Origin: Rotaria socialis
Taxonomy: Eukaryota; Rotifera; Eurotatoria; Philodinida; Philodinidae
Reading direction: 5' to 3'
Length of the DNA stretch: 64,000 nucleotides
Assembly: GCA_905331475.1 (NCBI GenBank)
Contig: CAJNYU010000133.1
Span: 1 to 64,000 of the forward strand
This document shows positions 12,068-25,000 of the stretch, one piece after another. The position numbers and the translations under genes are program-made. The stretch's first letter is position 1. Each line of letters opens with the position of its first letter. The notes beneath the pieces are model-generated. The model was given only the letters and a program-made list of their open reading frames with translations, was not told the DNA's origin and ran no database searches.

Positions 12068-13269
12068 TGCTTTCTCTGTTTTTTTTTCAATTATTCAAAT
12101 ACAAATTGCTTATTATCGATAAAGAACAAACCTTGCTATACCTTTGAAATAAACGACTATTAATAAAATATATTTATGTTATTTCTATCGAATTCACATA
12201 GAGAGAAAAATGAGAGAGCGAAAAAAAGAAGGAAGAGAGTCGGGGAAAAAAATTGATTCATCTTAACCAATCATATTGCATTTGTTTTATTCATTGATTG
12301 GCTCTTTTTTTATTATCGATCGAGAAACTGAAAGAGAAAAAGGAAATTTTTGCCTTGAAAATCGATACACGACACCGGGTAAAGACAATCAACAAAGAGA
12401 ATATAACTCGTACTTCAATCTATTGTATTAATATATTGTTAAATAAGAGACACGTTTTTTCTTCCCAAGATCAAAACGTCAAATGAATATAATTTGGTTT
12501 TGCGAAATGAATATGAATAATTGAAGGGACCCAATATAATACAAAAACAAATCAACCTTTTATTTATTTGTCTACACTAATCGTCGATTATCGAAAGAAA
12601 CTTATTTTATATTTGATAAAAATCAATTGAATTGTATAGATTGTAATGATTAGGGAGGTAAAATTAATCGATGAAAGTGTCAATTATTTGAGAATGTTGA
12701 TGAATAAAATCAAGAGGGAGTCTCATTTAGATTATATTGTGACCGAACCAATTAAATATTGTTTTGGCATTGGTACACAACACGCAAAGTTTTTTTCTTT
12801 TTTGAGAATAGAAAAAGAAAATTGAGTAAATATAATTAAGACAATCTGTCATAGATGTGAATGATGTGTACACACTATTTAATCGTTGTAGAACGACATC
12901 AAAAATTATTATTTACATACAGATTTCAAATTTCGATATTGACCCAAGAGGTAAAAAAATGATCGAACGACGAATGAATCATTTGAAATGCTTTGTTGTT
13001 AATAAGAGAGAATTTCAATCTGAAATCGAATACTCAATCAAGTCATTTTCATAGCAGAAGGCATTTGTGTTCATCGTTTTGACAGGCTGCCCAATTTAAC
13101 TTTAACAAGAATGACTATTTTTTTTTCTCTTTATCAACAAATGATGACTAGTAAAACAACACACATTTATAATTGATGGTCGTTTGATGAGGTGATTCAA
13201 TTTATGCGTGCGTGTGTGCATCGATTATTAAATGGTCATCATCATCATGCGTCGTGCTTACTCCATCAA

Positions 13270-13272
<3 letters not shown>

Positions 13273-13301
<29 letters not shown>
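13273..13301. repeat. (TC)n microsatellite
   Basis: A pure TC dinucleotide run of about 14 units in the UNCX-CAMKMT intergenic region. The mirror at 59010-59038 appears as a GA run of equal length. Confidence 0.9.
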
Positions 13302-13305
<4 letters not shown>

Positions 13306-14200
13306 TATACTTACACTCATTCTCGCCTTTTTTCTTTTTTTTTGTTGGTTTATTTTCAATCTGACATTTGGGATTTCTTTCTATTACACACAAAGGAGCA
13401 ATAAATAATCGAAAAAGAAGAATAAGAAAAAGCCGAATAGAACGAATGAGAAAGAGCAAAGCTCATTATTTATTTACATACAAAGTGCCAAATTAATAAT
13501 GAATTAACTGTCATTTCGACGCGCCTTCCGATAGATAACACATATAGAAGAAAAAAAAAAGAAGACGAAGAAAAGACTGATCAGACATAGTAAAAGAAAA
13601 AAAAGCATATCAGATAGATAATAGATTCTAAATGTGTTTGTTCCGATGATAATCATCATTGACAGAGCTGATTCTAGTATCGTCTTCATCTATTCAACAC
13701 ACACACACACGTATAGAAAAATAAATTTGCAAGTCAATTGATTATTGAGCAATATGCCACTTAATATTCGAAAAGAAATTATCCATGGATTTAATAAATA
13801 TTCTTTATTTAATTGAACTTTTGATTTTTATTTAACATTGATTTCAATTAGATTTTTTACCGACATTTAATATCTTTCATTAAATTTCCATTTGATAATT
13901 AAAAATTTCTTTTTGTTCCTTAGAATTGTTTGTCAAATATCTTTAATTATTAAACATATATGAAAATAAAGATAAATAATGATTTCTTTGTTTTTTGCTT
14001 AATTGCACTTTACTTTTATTGATAAAGAAAAAGAGAAAAGTCATAGCTATTGACTTGCAACCAAAAGCAAATCACAGACAAGAAAGATTTTAATCTGCGT
14101 ATTAAATTGATTGTAAAAACATTTTCATGCTTATTAACAATCAATTTATATGTTTCGACATTATAAAAATTAGTCATCGTAACGTGTCATCGAGTAGCAA

Positions 14201-14226
14201 TCAGAATCAGAATCAGAATCAGAATC
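14201..14226. repeat. TCAGAA hexanucleotide repeat
   Basis: About four tandem TCAGAA units. The mirror is at 58085-58110. Confidence 0.85.
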
Positions 14227-17200
14227 ATAGTTCTCTTTTGGTTTATTAATTCAAAGCAGATATTAAATAATATTACACTAGAAAAAACAGCATGAAAAGG
14301 AAAATTGTAAAAAGTAAAACTGTGTTTTAATCATATAGATTATTTCTTCTACACAATTACGAATAGAATTATTTTATAATTTCAGAATGAATTTCTATTT
14401 GTTATTAATTGATAACATAATCAAATCTTATTTTGTTTTAACCTATTTTGAATCAAAGTAGTATTTAAATAATTTTGTGCTGCTCCCAATTGCACATTCT
14501 TATTGTGGCGAATTTTTCCATTGAATTGAATAAGTTATTCTACGCATGTGAATCGATACATTTTCAACTTCCAACAAAACCTATATTTAAAAAAAAATAC
14601 AATTGATTTTTCTTTTGCTTTTCATTAATGAGAATTATTATATAAACTATATAAGATTTTTATTTATTAATTGACAAAAATGAATCATGTTACGATTATG
14701 AAGCAACCTCACCTAGCAAATTTCATATTCATATTCGACCATGTATAGGAGTACTGCAATAGAAAATAGTATCTGTTACTAAAATTCCATTAATTTAGAC
14801 TTGAAACACAAGGATAAAAAATATTTTCATAAAAAATAAAAAATAATCTCTTTAAAATTTTTCTATCGAATATTCCGATTATTATAAACATAGTTGAACA
14901 TATTTGAATAAAAATATTATTTAACTATATCGTTGTTTATCAATTAAATTTAGAATCGTTTCTCATTGATTAAGCTAATTCGTTTATAAAATTGTTTGTT
15001 TTTATTTCAGTATAAAATATTATTGATCAATAAATCTTATAGTTACATTCAAAATTCTTTTATCTAACATAATCTTGAAATCGTAATTAATGATTCCAAA
15101 TTGTTTTCTTTTTGAATAATTCTTCGTCGTCTTTTACAAATTTTGTGAAATAATCTCTTTACAAGATTTAAAAAAATGAGATTGAGTAGCATAAATATAT
15201 CTATAAACGAGCAAATATTTAGTTTTTATTGAACCAACAGTTAAACAAAACTACTGTAATTATCATATCGCCAATCTAAACACTATTAAGAGGAAAAAAG
15301 TATCTGTTCTTTAGAAAGTGTATCGATTTTCAACTCATAAAGTTATTGAAAATGCATTTGCAAATTTTGAGAATCTTGAATTAATTTATTGACAGTAATC
15401 AATTTCTGGAAATGCTTTGTTATAGTTTGGAGCCTTATTTCCATCCATAGTCTATAGAAACAAGAAAGCTCAAACAAAATAATAATAAAATTATGGTTAA
15501 GATTTTGCTAAGATTTAGATTTGTATAATCTTATTTATTTGAGTTCAAAAGCAATCGAATGAACAACAACTAACTAAAGGATTTCCTATGATCTCTCGGT
15601 TTTTCGATTCATAGGTAGCTTCTTTTCTCGTTTACATTTATTAATTGATTTCTAAGAAAATCGATATTGTATGGTATCATTTGTTTTGTTCTAACAGAAT
15701 TTTATCTAATTAATTAAACTCATGCAGCATTTATAATGACCTCCAGGTAACGACACAATCGTAATGAGTAGATCAAATCAAGCAGATTGATAATTAAATC
15801 GGATTGACTTCAATTTAATGAATATTTTAGTTTGTTCATATATGAAAAATTTTCTTAATATTATCAATAATTTGAAATATTACTCGAAACTATGATGAAA
15901 TATCTTCAAGATCGATTCAATTGAAAATTCTGGAATTCAAACATCCATTGAAAAAAATATTATTAGATCAAAATTCACAATTTTTCTTTGATAACTTTTA
16001 AAGTTTTTATTTATTTGCAGTCATAGAAAAAATGATTTAATATCATAACGAATTGCAAAATACATTCTAGTTACAATTCATGAACTATTACAATTTGCTG
16101 TTATCTATTTAATTCGAAATTAATTCGATAGCCTTTTTCTTCTTTTGAAATTATAACTTTGATACCAAATACTATTCAATAGTAGACAGTTTTTTTAATC
16201 TAAATCATTAGATTCTCATAGTTAATTAGTCGAACGTTTTTGAAAGGTTGAACTGTTCCAGAGAATTTTCGTACCAGCATACCTTTTCTAATGGTACAAA
16301 ATATTTAACATCACCTTTATTTCGCGACTAGAAAATCTATAGAATAGAAGACGTGTGAAAAAATATAACCAAAAAATCAAGACTTAATTATTATACTCAC
16401 TTTTTACTAGTTGAATATTTTTTATAAAACACTTCAATTTCCTGATAAAATCAAACTCTTTTATTAACATCATATTCTTCGTTTTAATTTAATTTATACT
16501 TTAATGATATTAGTTTGTCTAAAATTGTTCAGTTTTTGAATGGATTATTTATTATATATGAATTCTCTAATGATGTTGACAAACAAGTCTGATTGTATTG
16601 TTCAATTTGGCAAACTTTAGATCACAATGTAAAAAGTTGATTGTATCGGAATGGCATATAGTATGCTGTGAGTCTGTACATTTTTAATGGCGAAGAAAAT
16701 TTGAAATAACGATTCGATAGGCTTTATTATTCATTTATGGAAATCAAATACATATGTGTGAATAATGATATCTGTATAATACATCTTAACATCATATTTT
16801 TTTAATTTCTATAAATAGAAATACTTTCATAAAATGAAGCTACAAATGAAAAGATGTTAAGGAACTAAAGTTTTTTACATTCTGTTCTCATGGTTCTATA
16901 TATTCACGCGAGGAATTGAATTTTCTCGCCGTTCCAACGAACATCAAGACTAAAAATCACTGAAAAATCTATTCACTTCACACATGTTCATCCTTATTGA
17001 TCGATACAATTCATGGTCAACAGATGACACTATCATCTTGAAATTTTCATATTATAAAATATTTTCTTTCACGAGTATTTTACTGAATATATTACAGCAA
17101 TTTGAAAAAAAGAAGCAATTATGTATTTGACAAGAGTGAAAACATGAAAGAATAAAAAAAATTTTTATTGGTAACAACTACTCGAATGATAAATTCGCTT

Positions 17201-17271
17201 TTTTTCCTTGGTAGTGAATGAATGAATGCTAGTTGTTGAAGAGATGTGAAGGGATCAAAATATTGAGAAGA

Positions 17272-18771
17272 ATGACAGCATTAGCAAGACAACGATGGCG
17301 CATGCTTGGCGAGGTTATCTTTAATAAAATAGGAAATCTTTTTTTTTTAAATTTAATTACAAAAATTTGCAATAGATTCTTCTGAGCAAAAATCTTCGAT
17401 CATCTTGCGATCATGAAGATATATCCGTAATGCGTTTTAAAACATTTGGTTTATATGTAAGAAGTTCATTACCGTCAAATGATCACGATGATGGAACATG
17501 GTGTAAAATTGAATTTCCTTCATTTGAAGATAATCAATCAAATATTCTTTCGTTAGATATTCGGTTAGACTTTTAAAAAAACTAATATAAAAACTTCTTC
17601 ATTTCACTGATCTGTGGTTTTTGTTTTATAAAAGCTTGTGTTCAACAAAGATCGATTATGCAGATCTAATTGGCTTCAATAATACAGGCAATACATGTAT
17701 GTTTTATTTTCAAGAATAATTTTCTTTTATTTTTTATGAATTATTTGTGAAGGTATATGGCCATCAGAGGAAGTTCTTGCTTTCTATTGTTTAAAAGAAA
17801 AAGAAATATTCGAGTAAAATACTGTATTAAATCTCAGTAAATAAATAAATCAATAAAAATTTTTTTTTAGAAATAAAAGCGTTTGTGAACTTGGTGGTGG
17901 TATGACATGTTTAGCTGGTCTTTCTGTAAGTATTTGCTTTTTTCTTTCTTTTCTTTTCTTTTCTTATTATTATTGAATGAAAATTATTTAATCAATAACA
18001 TTATTCGGCATGATAAATAATCATTTTTTGCATGTTTATTAATCGCAGTTGGCGCGATCGATTTCGCTCAAAGAGCTTGTTGCTACAGATGGAAATGAAA
18101 AGAGCATTGCTAGTATTTATTCGAGAGTTGAATTGATTTTTAATTACTATTTTGCTATTCTCAAGATTTAAATGCAATTTTAAGAGCAAAAAATAATGAA
18201 CATAATTGGTTGTGTTCGATAGAATCCCGCGTACTTATATGGACACGTCAATTAAATGATCCATTATTAAAAGAACGCTTCGATTTTATTATTTCGGCTG
18301 ATTGGTGATTTTTCAAAATGATTTAAAAATATTATTTGTTTTCAATTTAATCCTTTGTAATTTTAGTTTCTTTTTTGAAGATCTTCATCATGATTTGTGT
18401 CATACTATTTATTATATGCTAAAAGATTCGGTAGAACATTTTCTTTTCGTTTTGTTTACTTATTCTCTAAAATGTTTTACTTCTTAAGGGTATGGCAATA
18501 AATTTTGCTCCATACCGTTCAAAAAGTTTAAATAGATTTGTTTCAATTGCTGAAACATATCCTTTTGAATGTAGTGTTTTTGAACATTATGATGAAGATG
18601 TTTTCAATAAACATTTAGAAGTAAATAAAAATATTGCTTTATTTATTTATTTATTTATTTATTTATTTCTTATTAATAAAATAGGCTAAACAAATAAATA
18701 AACATTATTCAAGTGATCTTCATCATCCAATACTTGTCATTTTACGTAAACGTCAAAAATCTGACCAGTGA
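17272..18771 (+). CDS. CAMKMT: Calmodulin-lysine N-methyltransferase (left-arm copy)
   Basis: Ten exons: 17272-17313, 17376-17563, 17635-17696, 17753-17813, 17871-17925, 18049-18112, 18166-18304, 18367-18430, 18489-18620 and 18685-18771. They give 297 residues (human protein about 320). The class I methyltransferase fold is clear. A WPSEEVLAFYCL block precedes SAM motif I, VCELGGGMTCLAGLS (acidic Glu124, Gly-rich loop 126-128). Then follow LVATDGNEKSIANL (acidic motif II) and the family motif FDFIISADCFFFEDLH. C-terminal elements GMAINFAPYRSKSLNRF and LHHPILVILRK also match CAMKMT. The family trimethylates calmodulin Lys115 using S-adenosylmethionine in the cytosol and nucleus; that activity is inferred from homology. 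The first exon is only 42 nt and its donor (GTTATC) is weak, so the N-terminus is the least certain part. It appears to be the first gene of an operon with UTP23 and AGPAT5. Confidence 0.92.
18636..18668. repeat. TTTA tetranucleotide repeat in CAMKMT intron 9
   Basis: About eight TTTA/ATTT units lie within the 64-bp intron, just before its acceptor. The mirror is 53643-53675. It makes up about half of the intron. Confidence 0.85.
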
Positions 18772-18866
18772 ATCTCTTTTTCCTAATTGCTTTTCTTGAT
18801 CATTCCGTGCATTTAGAATCTTATATTTATTCATAAAAATTAGAACACAATTGATCTTAATAGAAT

Positions 18867-18926
18867 AATAAATATATGATTTATTGATTTTATTGTGTAA
18901 AAATTAAGAGGAAATAATCCTTCTAG
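18867..18926 (+). promoter_or_regulatory. AATAAA signal followed by a 3' splice site abutting the UTP23 start
   Basis: AATAAA at 18867-18872 lies 96 bp after the CAMKMT stop. The acceptor-like TCCTTCTAG ends at 18926, and the UTP23 ATG begins at the next base. A cleavage/polyadenylation signal followed by a splice acceptor with no leader is the layout expected between genes of a trans-spliced operon. The mirror is 53385-53444. Confidence 0.55.
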
Positions 18927-21900
18927 ATGAAATTATCACGTCATAAATTTATTCGTCGTTTACTTAATTATTATCGAACACACTTTGATATCGAAATTCC
19001 ATTTATCATTTTAATTGATGGGACATTTGCATTTGAAGCACTTCAATGGAAAATACAAATTGATGAACAATTAAAAGCATATTTAGAAACTGAGCAAATT
19101 ATCTGTTCAACAACTTTATGTGCAATTAAAGAAACTGAATTATTAGGTAATATTTTAGCTTTAATTTTAAATATTATTAGTTTTTATTATCTCATTCATT
19201 AATATCAACAAATATCAGCAAATATATCAAAAACAGCTTTTTCTCCAATTCTATTTATGGTTTTCAATTAGAAAAATAATTCTTTTGAGAATAGAAATTA
19301 GCAAAGGTATAAATAATACATTGAGTCCATGAGAACAAATGAAAATAAAAATGTCATCTTAATCCATGCTGATATACTTACATATCTCTAATCGTTCATT
19401 ATTAAAAGATGTTAATATAATTGGTGGGATGTTCCTAACGAGAAAAATCATTGTATGTAAAACTTTTCGAATTGATACTCGCATTTTCGTCTCAAGCTAG
19501 CTCTTGGAGAAATATGAATAATATGTTTTGCCAATGAAATGCTGCTTATTTGACATTTACTTCAGTGAACGAACTATGATCAATGCCATACAAAAACATT
19601 ACATGATATGAGTATGAGGGATTTGGTGTTATCAATAATTTATTGGTTTATTTCTATGAAGATTTTCATGTAAATAAGCTAGATTAGGACGAAAACGCGT
19701 TGCATCATCCATGCTAAGTGTTAGGGTGCAAGAGTATTTCTGTATTGGCATCATCATTCATTTGTTACTATCGTATTCACGTCTTTTTGTGTACTCAAAA
19801 AAAAAGTGAGTACACTAGAGTCGGTCAGTGTGTCCGTCCGTCCGTTTACACGATAACTCCTGAAAGGCTGATCAAGATTGCCATGAAATTTTGTACACAG
19901 AATGATCTCATCAATATCTCAGTCGAGTTCGAAGATGAGAGGGATCCGTCAAGAAATGTCCGAGGTATCGAAAAAATTGTCATTATTGACCAGACCATCC
20001 CTGAGGAGGGGGGAGGGGGTACAGGGATTTTTTCAAAAAACAATTTTTTCTCAGCATTATTCACAACATATATAAATCGACTCAGTTCTTGCAGTACACA
20101 TAACAATCGGATGCAAATCCAATGTTTCCGCATTTATTTAAACATAAATTATATATTTATTATAATCTAAAACAGATTTATGAGTTGCTGAATTAGTAAA
20201 AATGAAGCATAGTGTGATGGTAATAGATAAACCTTACAACAATAAAGTTTTTAATCGAGTTGTTTCGATCCACCCGTATTACATATCGCGATCAAGTAAA
20301 ATATAGAATTTTGAAAATTTTAAATTGATCCTACAGACGACGAAAGCATCCCATGTATATATAAACAGACTAATTAAGTCGACAAATTCGTAATGAAGTA
20401 ATATGAAACCAATTCATTGAAGATACATACGATCCCAGTAAGAGTAATTTCTTTTAATCTGTAAGTGTTTTTTTTTGTTGGATTTTAATCATATACAAGA
20501 TTATTTTTGTGAAACACGATCTGGAAGAAGTGTTGAAGTATACAGGGTAGAAATTTGGAGCCTTCCCCCTCACAGACTGTTACAGAGAAAATAATTAATT
20601 AATTTTTCTGTAACAGTCTGCGATGGTTTCTAGAGACCCCATACATCATAATACAGGGCGTAACAGAGAAACACTCCACAGGCTATCACTGACCGCGATA
20701 GGCGGATTCCAGAAAAGGAATGTCAACGTGTTTCACATTTTAATTTCACAGGGATTGTGCTAACAGCTTTTTTACTAGTTTCAAATCAAATTAGTTCTTG
20801 TGCCTTCAGTCATATTTTAGACAAAGCTTCTCTGTTGAATCTGGTAGAATCTGCTCATATTGAGTATAATTATAAAATCATACAAAATAAATACATGAAT
20901 TTTCCTTTTCGTTGGCTTGAAAATGGAAAATATTAGATTAAGTTTGTTCGTTTTCAGATTCATATTTTGTTTGAATTCATTTTCATCTTTTTTTTCTGAG
21001 ACTATTAGTAGAGGCGAATGAAAAAGTTCGTAGCTAGATTAAAGATCATGTTAAAAGACTGAAAATCGGTTACTACACTTCTCTCATTATAAACAATCGT
21101 TTTATTTTTGATTAGAACTAAGGATTTTAAACAACAGAAAAGAAATATAAATTAATTCTCTATGTGATCTAATCGTAAGAAGAGAACAATAATTTGTTCT
21201 ATTTCAACGATTTTTTTTTCGTTTTGTCGATGGTTAACATTTTTTTTTCTTTTTTGAGAGAAACATTTGAATTTCTTTTTATATCATTCCTAGATGACGT
21301 TCATTTCTTCTACTAATTTGGTCATCCGACTAAACTTCATCAATAGCTTTTCTTTCTTGTTACTTCACATAGATCAATGGTGAATGTGATGTGAAATAAA
21401 TTCAATTATTTATTTAGGTGGAATTGGATTCGGTGCAATGTTAATCTTAAAACAATATGACATAGTAAAATGTAATCATTATCCATCGATATCAGCTGAA
21501 AAATGTTTCCAACAAATTTTAATTAAAGATACAACTAAAAAATATTTTCTTGCATCTCAAGTATCTTTTTTATTAATAAATAATAGTTAATTTTTATTTT
21601 TATTTTTAAATATTTAGTCATTATCATTACGAGAATATTGTCACAATCATCGTCCAGATTTGCCAACAATGCTAATAACACATAATGCAATAAATTTAGA
21701 ACGTCCATCATTAAATTCTCGTTCAATTGTTGAAGAAAAGAAAAAGGAACGAACTAATTTAAGTAAACATGAATCGAATGTTTTAAAAAAAAGAAAGCAT
21801 GAACTTAATCTGGATCAAGACGAAAATAATGGTGAAAAAAAGACAAAGAAAAAACATGGAATTAATCCATTATCAATGAAAAAAAAGAAAACAATAAATT

Positions 21901-22043
21901 CAATTAATCAAACAGTTAATAATAAATCAGAAAAAATGACAAGACGTAGAACAAGACAATTAAGAATGTCATCACATTTAAAAGAACATTTAAAAGAATT
22001 ACAAAAAACATTTTCTATAAAAGAATTTTTTCATAAAGAATAA
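18927..22043 (+). CDS. UTP23: rRNA-processing protein UTP23, PIN-domain family (left-arm copy)
   Basis: Three exons: 18927-19146, 21418-21560 and 21618-22043, giving 262 residues. The start MKLSRHKFIRRLLNYYRTHF, followed by IILIDGTFAFEAL and CAIKETELLG, matches the Utp23 PIN domain. The C-terminus is Lys-rich and carries the GINPLSMKKKK motif typical of the family. Utp23 is a nucleolar small-subunit processome factor needed for early 18S rRNA maturation and snR30/U17 snoRNA release. The PIN fold is probably catalytically dead, since the acidic position in the family's ATQDQNL-type motif is here SQSLSL. Of the family's Cys-Cys-His-Cys zinc ligands, the first is replaced by Tyr (KQYDIVKCNHY), leaving Cys, His and Cys. 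Intron 1 is 2.27 kb and contains two repeat insertions. The stop overlaps an AATAAA only 32 bp before AGPAT5. Confidence 0.92.
19718..20045. repeat. Dispersed-repeat-like insertion in UTP23 intron 1
   Basis: This block differs from its AT-rich surroundings. It has a small hairpin (GTGTACTC at 19789-19796, nine A plus GT as loop, GAGTACAC at 19808-19815), then GTGTGTCCGTCCGTCCG, then a G+C-richer stretch ending near a GAGGGGGGAGGGGGTACAGGG tract at about 20004. The order TCCGTCCG run, 'cgataactcctgaa', 'gatcaagattgccatgaaattttgtacacag' resembles a class of dispersed repeats in invertebrate genomes; that resemblance is from memory. Boundaries are approximate. A 150-codon ORF (19718-20170) crosses it but has no recognisable domain. 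The mirror is 52266-52593. Confidence 0.45.
20508..20769. mobile_element. MITE-like element, copy A, in UTP23 intron 1
   Basis: It is bounded by the inverted repeats TGTGAAACACG (20508-20518) and CGTGTTTCACA (20727-20737). Beyond the right repeat, a further ~30 bp (to 20769) reads, in reverse complement, GTTAGCACAATCCCTGTG followed by AAATTAAAA. The same order, GTTAGCACAATCTCTGTG then a TGTGAAACACG repeat, occurs in copy B at 33919, so the flank belongs to the element. The interior contains a perfect 14-bp-stem hairpin (CAGACTGTTACAGA at 20573-20586 with TCTGTAACAGTCTG at 20607-20620). There is no coding capacity. The interiors of A and B have diverged. The mirror is 51542-51803. Confidence 0.7.
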
Positions 22044-22075
22044 ATTTGCTTTCGTTTCAGATAAAAATTAAGATA
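22039..22075 (+). promoter_or_regulatory. Overlapping stop/poly(A) signal and 3' splice site between UTP23 and AGPAT5
   Basis: AATAAA occupies 22039-22044 and contains the UTP23 TAA stop (22041-22043). TTTCGTTTCAG, a strong acceptor, ends at 22060, leaving a 15-nt leader to the AGPAT5 ATG at 22076. The genes are too close for an independent promoter. Co-transcription with spliced-leader trans-splicing at 22060 is the simplest reading. The mirror is 50236-50272. Confidence 0.65.
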
Positions 22076-25000
22076 ATGTTAACAGTCTTTCTTCTAACAA
22101 TCAATTCATTACGATTTGGTCTTCCAGTGGTAACTCTATTTGGAACAGCACCGACTGTTATTACTTTTTGGTTTTTAATACGATCGGTTACATATGCTCT
22201 ATTCCCACCTCATATTTATCGTCGTTGTGATGATCATTTATATTCAATGTATCAAAGATTAATACTTTTCTTCTTTCAAAATTGGGTTAATGTTAAAGTA
22301 AGTTTAATTATTATTTTCTTTCTTTTCATCCTATTTTTGTTTTCAAATATTAATATCAGTATTTCTTAAGTAGAAAAATTATAAGTTAATTTCTGAATTC
22401 AGCAAGGTCGATTTCATTTCTACTATCTGGCGATACCTTTCAATATTTCGAGAAATTATTAAATCCTTTTTTAGAAATAAATCAAATGATGAAAATTGTA
22501 GTATTAAAATAAAGAAATGATTCGTATCATATTTCCAAAATTTATATTTGATTCTAAAAAGTTCGTATTAAATCTAAATGATTTTAATTAATTGAATGTA
22601 AAAAAAAGAATTTAATCTATGATTTTGAAAAGAATGTAATTCAATATTTTAATTTTAATTTTTGATGCTATCATTAAGAATAATAAACATAAAAATTATC
22701 ATCATATTTTTCTGTTGATTTAATTCTTGAATCAATCTTCAATTTGTTTTTTATGTTAATTTGTTCACTTGAATGATTATAGATTGACTCATATTTTAAC
22801 TATGCTCAGATAATAATCGAATCTAGTTTCGTTTACTAATTCGAACGAAGAAAATAATTTCTGGTGAGATTTTTATTTGAACTAATCAATTCTAACAAAA
22901 TATAATCTATCATTTAACCTAGAAGAATTTACTATTCATTGATATAAATATCTATGCTATAGAAGGAAATGAAAACGAAAAAATTTTTATTTGGAAAAAA
23001 ATTGATTTAATCAGAGTAAAACCTTTACTGTTATTCTCTAATATCAACAATTTGATTCTGAATATTTATTTTATCCAGGAAAAAATTTAATGAAAGAAAT
23101 TTCTTTGTTTAGATATATTTACATGGCGATTATGCAGAAATATTCAGAAAAAAAGAAAATGTTCTTTACATATCAAATCATCAAAGTTCAGGTAAATGTT
23201 TTGTGTTTTCTTTATTTTTTCTTATTAAATAGAATAAAATGAAATATTTAGTCGATTGGATTGTTTCAAATATGTTAGCAATTCATCAAGGTAGTCTTGG
23301 GCATATTCGATATGTTCTTAAAAGTGATTTAAAATGGATTCCACTGTATGGTTTTTATTTTCAACAAGTAAATAGATAAGAAAAAATAAATAAATTAGTT
23401 AGTTGAAAAATTTTTGATTCTCATTAGCATGGCTGTATTTATGTTCGTCGAAATGATAAAGAAGATTTAGATCGAGTACAAAAAGGAATGAAACAAGTTG
23501 AATGCAATGGTTTACCTGTTTGGTTGGTCATTTTCCCTGAAGGTACACGATATAATCCAGTTAATAATCAATATGCTATCGAACGATCACGTCTATTTGC
23601 ACACGATAAAGGTTTGAAAATAAAAAGCAAAAAAACTTCTGTTTTAATTTAACCTTGACGTGCATTTGATAATTCAGGTTTATCACCATTTGATCATGTA
23701 CTTTATCCTCGATCGGGCGCAACAGTAGCTGCTATAAAAGCACTTAAACATAAATTAGATGCCGTCTATGATATAACTGTTATGTATAATCAAACTTATG
23801 ATATCGATCAAAAAATTCGTTTAGCTGCGCCGTCAATGTCTGGTAAACAAATCATATATCCTAAAATATCTTCATAAATATCTCTCAAAGATTAAAACTA
23901 ATCTATTGTAATCGATACTACTTCTTTTTGTATTCAGGATCTTTTACGAATCCATTCGACTGAAAATTTAAAGTATTCATTGATTTGTTCACGATGAATA
24001 ACAAAATAAAATCTAAATCTTGATGACTTCCAATAAGTTTTATAAATATACTAGAGTAATATTTTAATATACAAACAGCAGCTATCGTGTATTTGACAGA
24101 AACAAAAATTGAGAAAAATTCTCTTCGGTAATCTGTTAGATAATGTTCAAGTGACAACTCAACAGTTCATTAAATAAGTTACAGATAAGGAAAGGTTAAA
24201 TCGTTTCTAGTCCTTTTTTTAATTTATCAACAGTGGCTATTTCGTTTAAATAGAATCAGTAGTCATTATAATGATCAACAACTACCAAAGTAATTTCTCC
24301 AGAGTTCATATCTGTTCATTTGATATTTCAAACTGTTTCTATGAAACACACATCACTTTAAGACTTTGCAATCGAAACTTAGCTAATGATATCATTCTTA
24401 CAGATGAATCATACGAATGATTATATCAGCTATTTAGTATTTTATCAGACCAGAACTACATTTAACTAAGCCCAGAAAGAAAACTTCAAAAGTAACGTGA
24501 TCTACATCAATCTTTGAAATAGCATTTAAAGCATTTGATTAGAATCTCGAAGTATGTTTCAATATGTGTCGTGCATCGTTGCGGTGATGATTGATAGATT
24601 TTTATGAACATTGAATCGAAAAATAGAGTTGTCTCTGTCATGATATTATATTTTCAAGTAAACTCTGTTTTCATATGATATCTCTGAAGAGATATTCTAG
24701 TTGTCTTCATTCGACTAATGAAGTTGAATAGTAAGAAAAATTCAAAGATTTTTTAGTTTATTCTCAGTGAAATCTATTGGATAACTCGAGCTTATTGATA
24801 ATAAAGAGTTTTTGTTAATTTATTTTAAATTTATTTTAGAGTATTTACAAGGTCAAACAAGTGAATTACATGTTGATATAAGACGAATAGAAATGAATGA
24901 AGTTCCAAGTGAAACTGATGAACAAATATCAAATTGGCTTTATCAACGATTTCATTTGAAAGACAAGTAAAAAATAAACCGAACTAAGTTCGTTCAGCGG

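Larger units (their letters stand above)
12068..17271. other. Intergenic region between the divergent UNCX and CAMKMT genes
   Basis: About 5.2 kb separating two divergently transcribed genes, so it presumably holds both promoters and any UNCX enhancers. I see no coding region: ORFs up to 70 codons are Phe/Leu/Ile-rich or microsatellite-derived. A (TC)n tract lies at 13273-13301 and a hexanucleotide repeat at 14201-14226. The mirror copy is 55040-60243. Confidence 0.6.

Noticed and set aside
18001..18189. Minus-strand ORF within CAMKMT
   Set aside because: Antisense to exons 6-7 of CAMKMT, whose splicing and motifs are clear.
19718..20170. 150-codon ORF in UTP23 intron 1
   Set aside because: It crosses a repeat-like block and a poly-G run with an antisense ORF of similar length; no domain is recognisable.
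22046..22075. Upstream in-frame TTG start for AGPAT5
   Set aside because: The extension would cross the AG acceptor at 22060 and encode a Lys/Ile-rich lead absent from the family; the ATG at 22076 is preferred.
23918..24157. 79-codon minus-strand ORF
   Set aside because: It lies within AGPAT5 intron 5, antisense, and has no protein motif.
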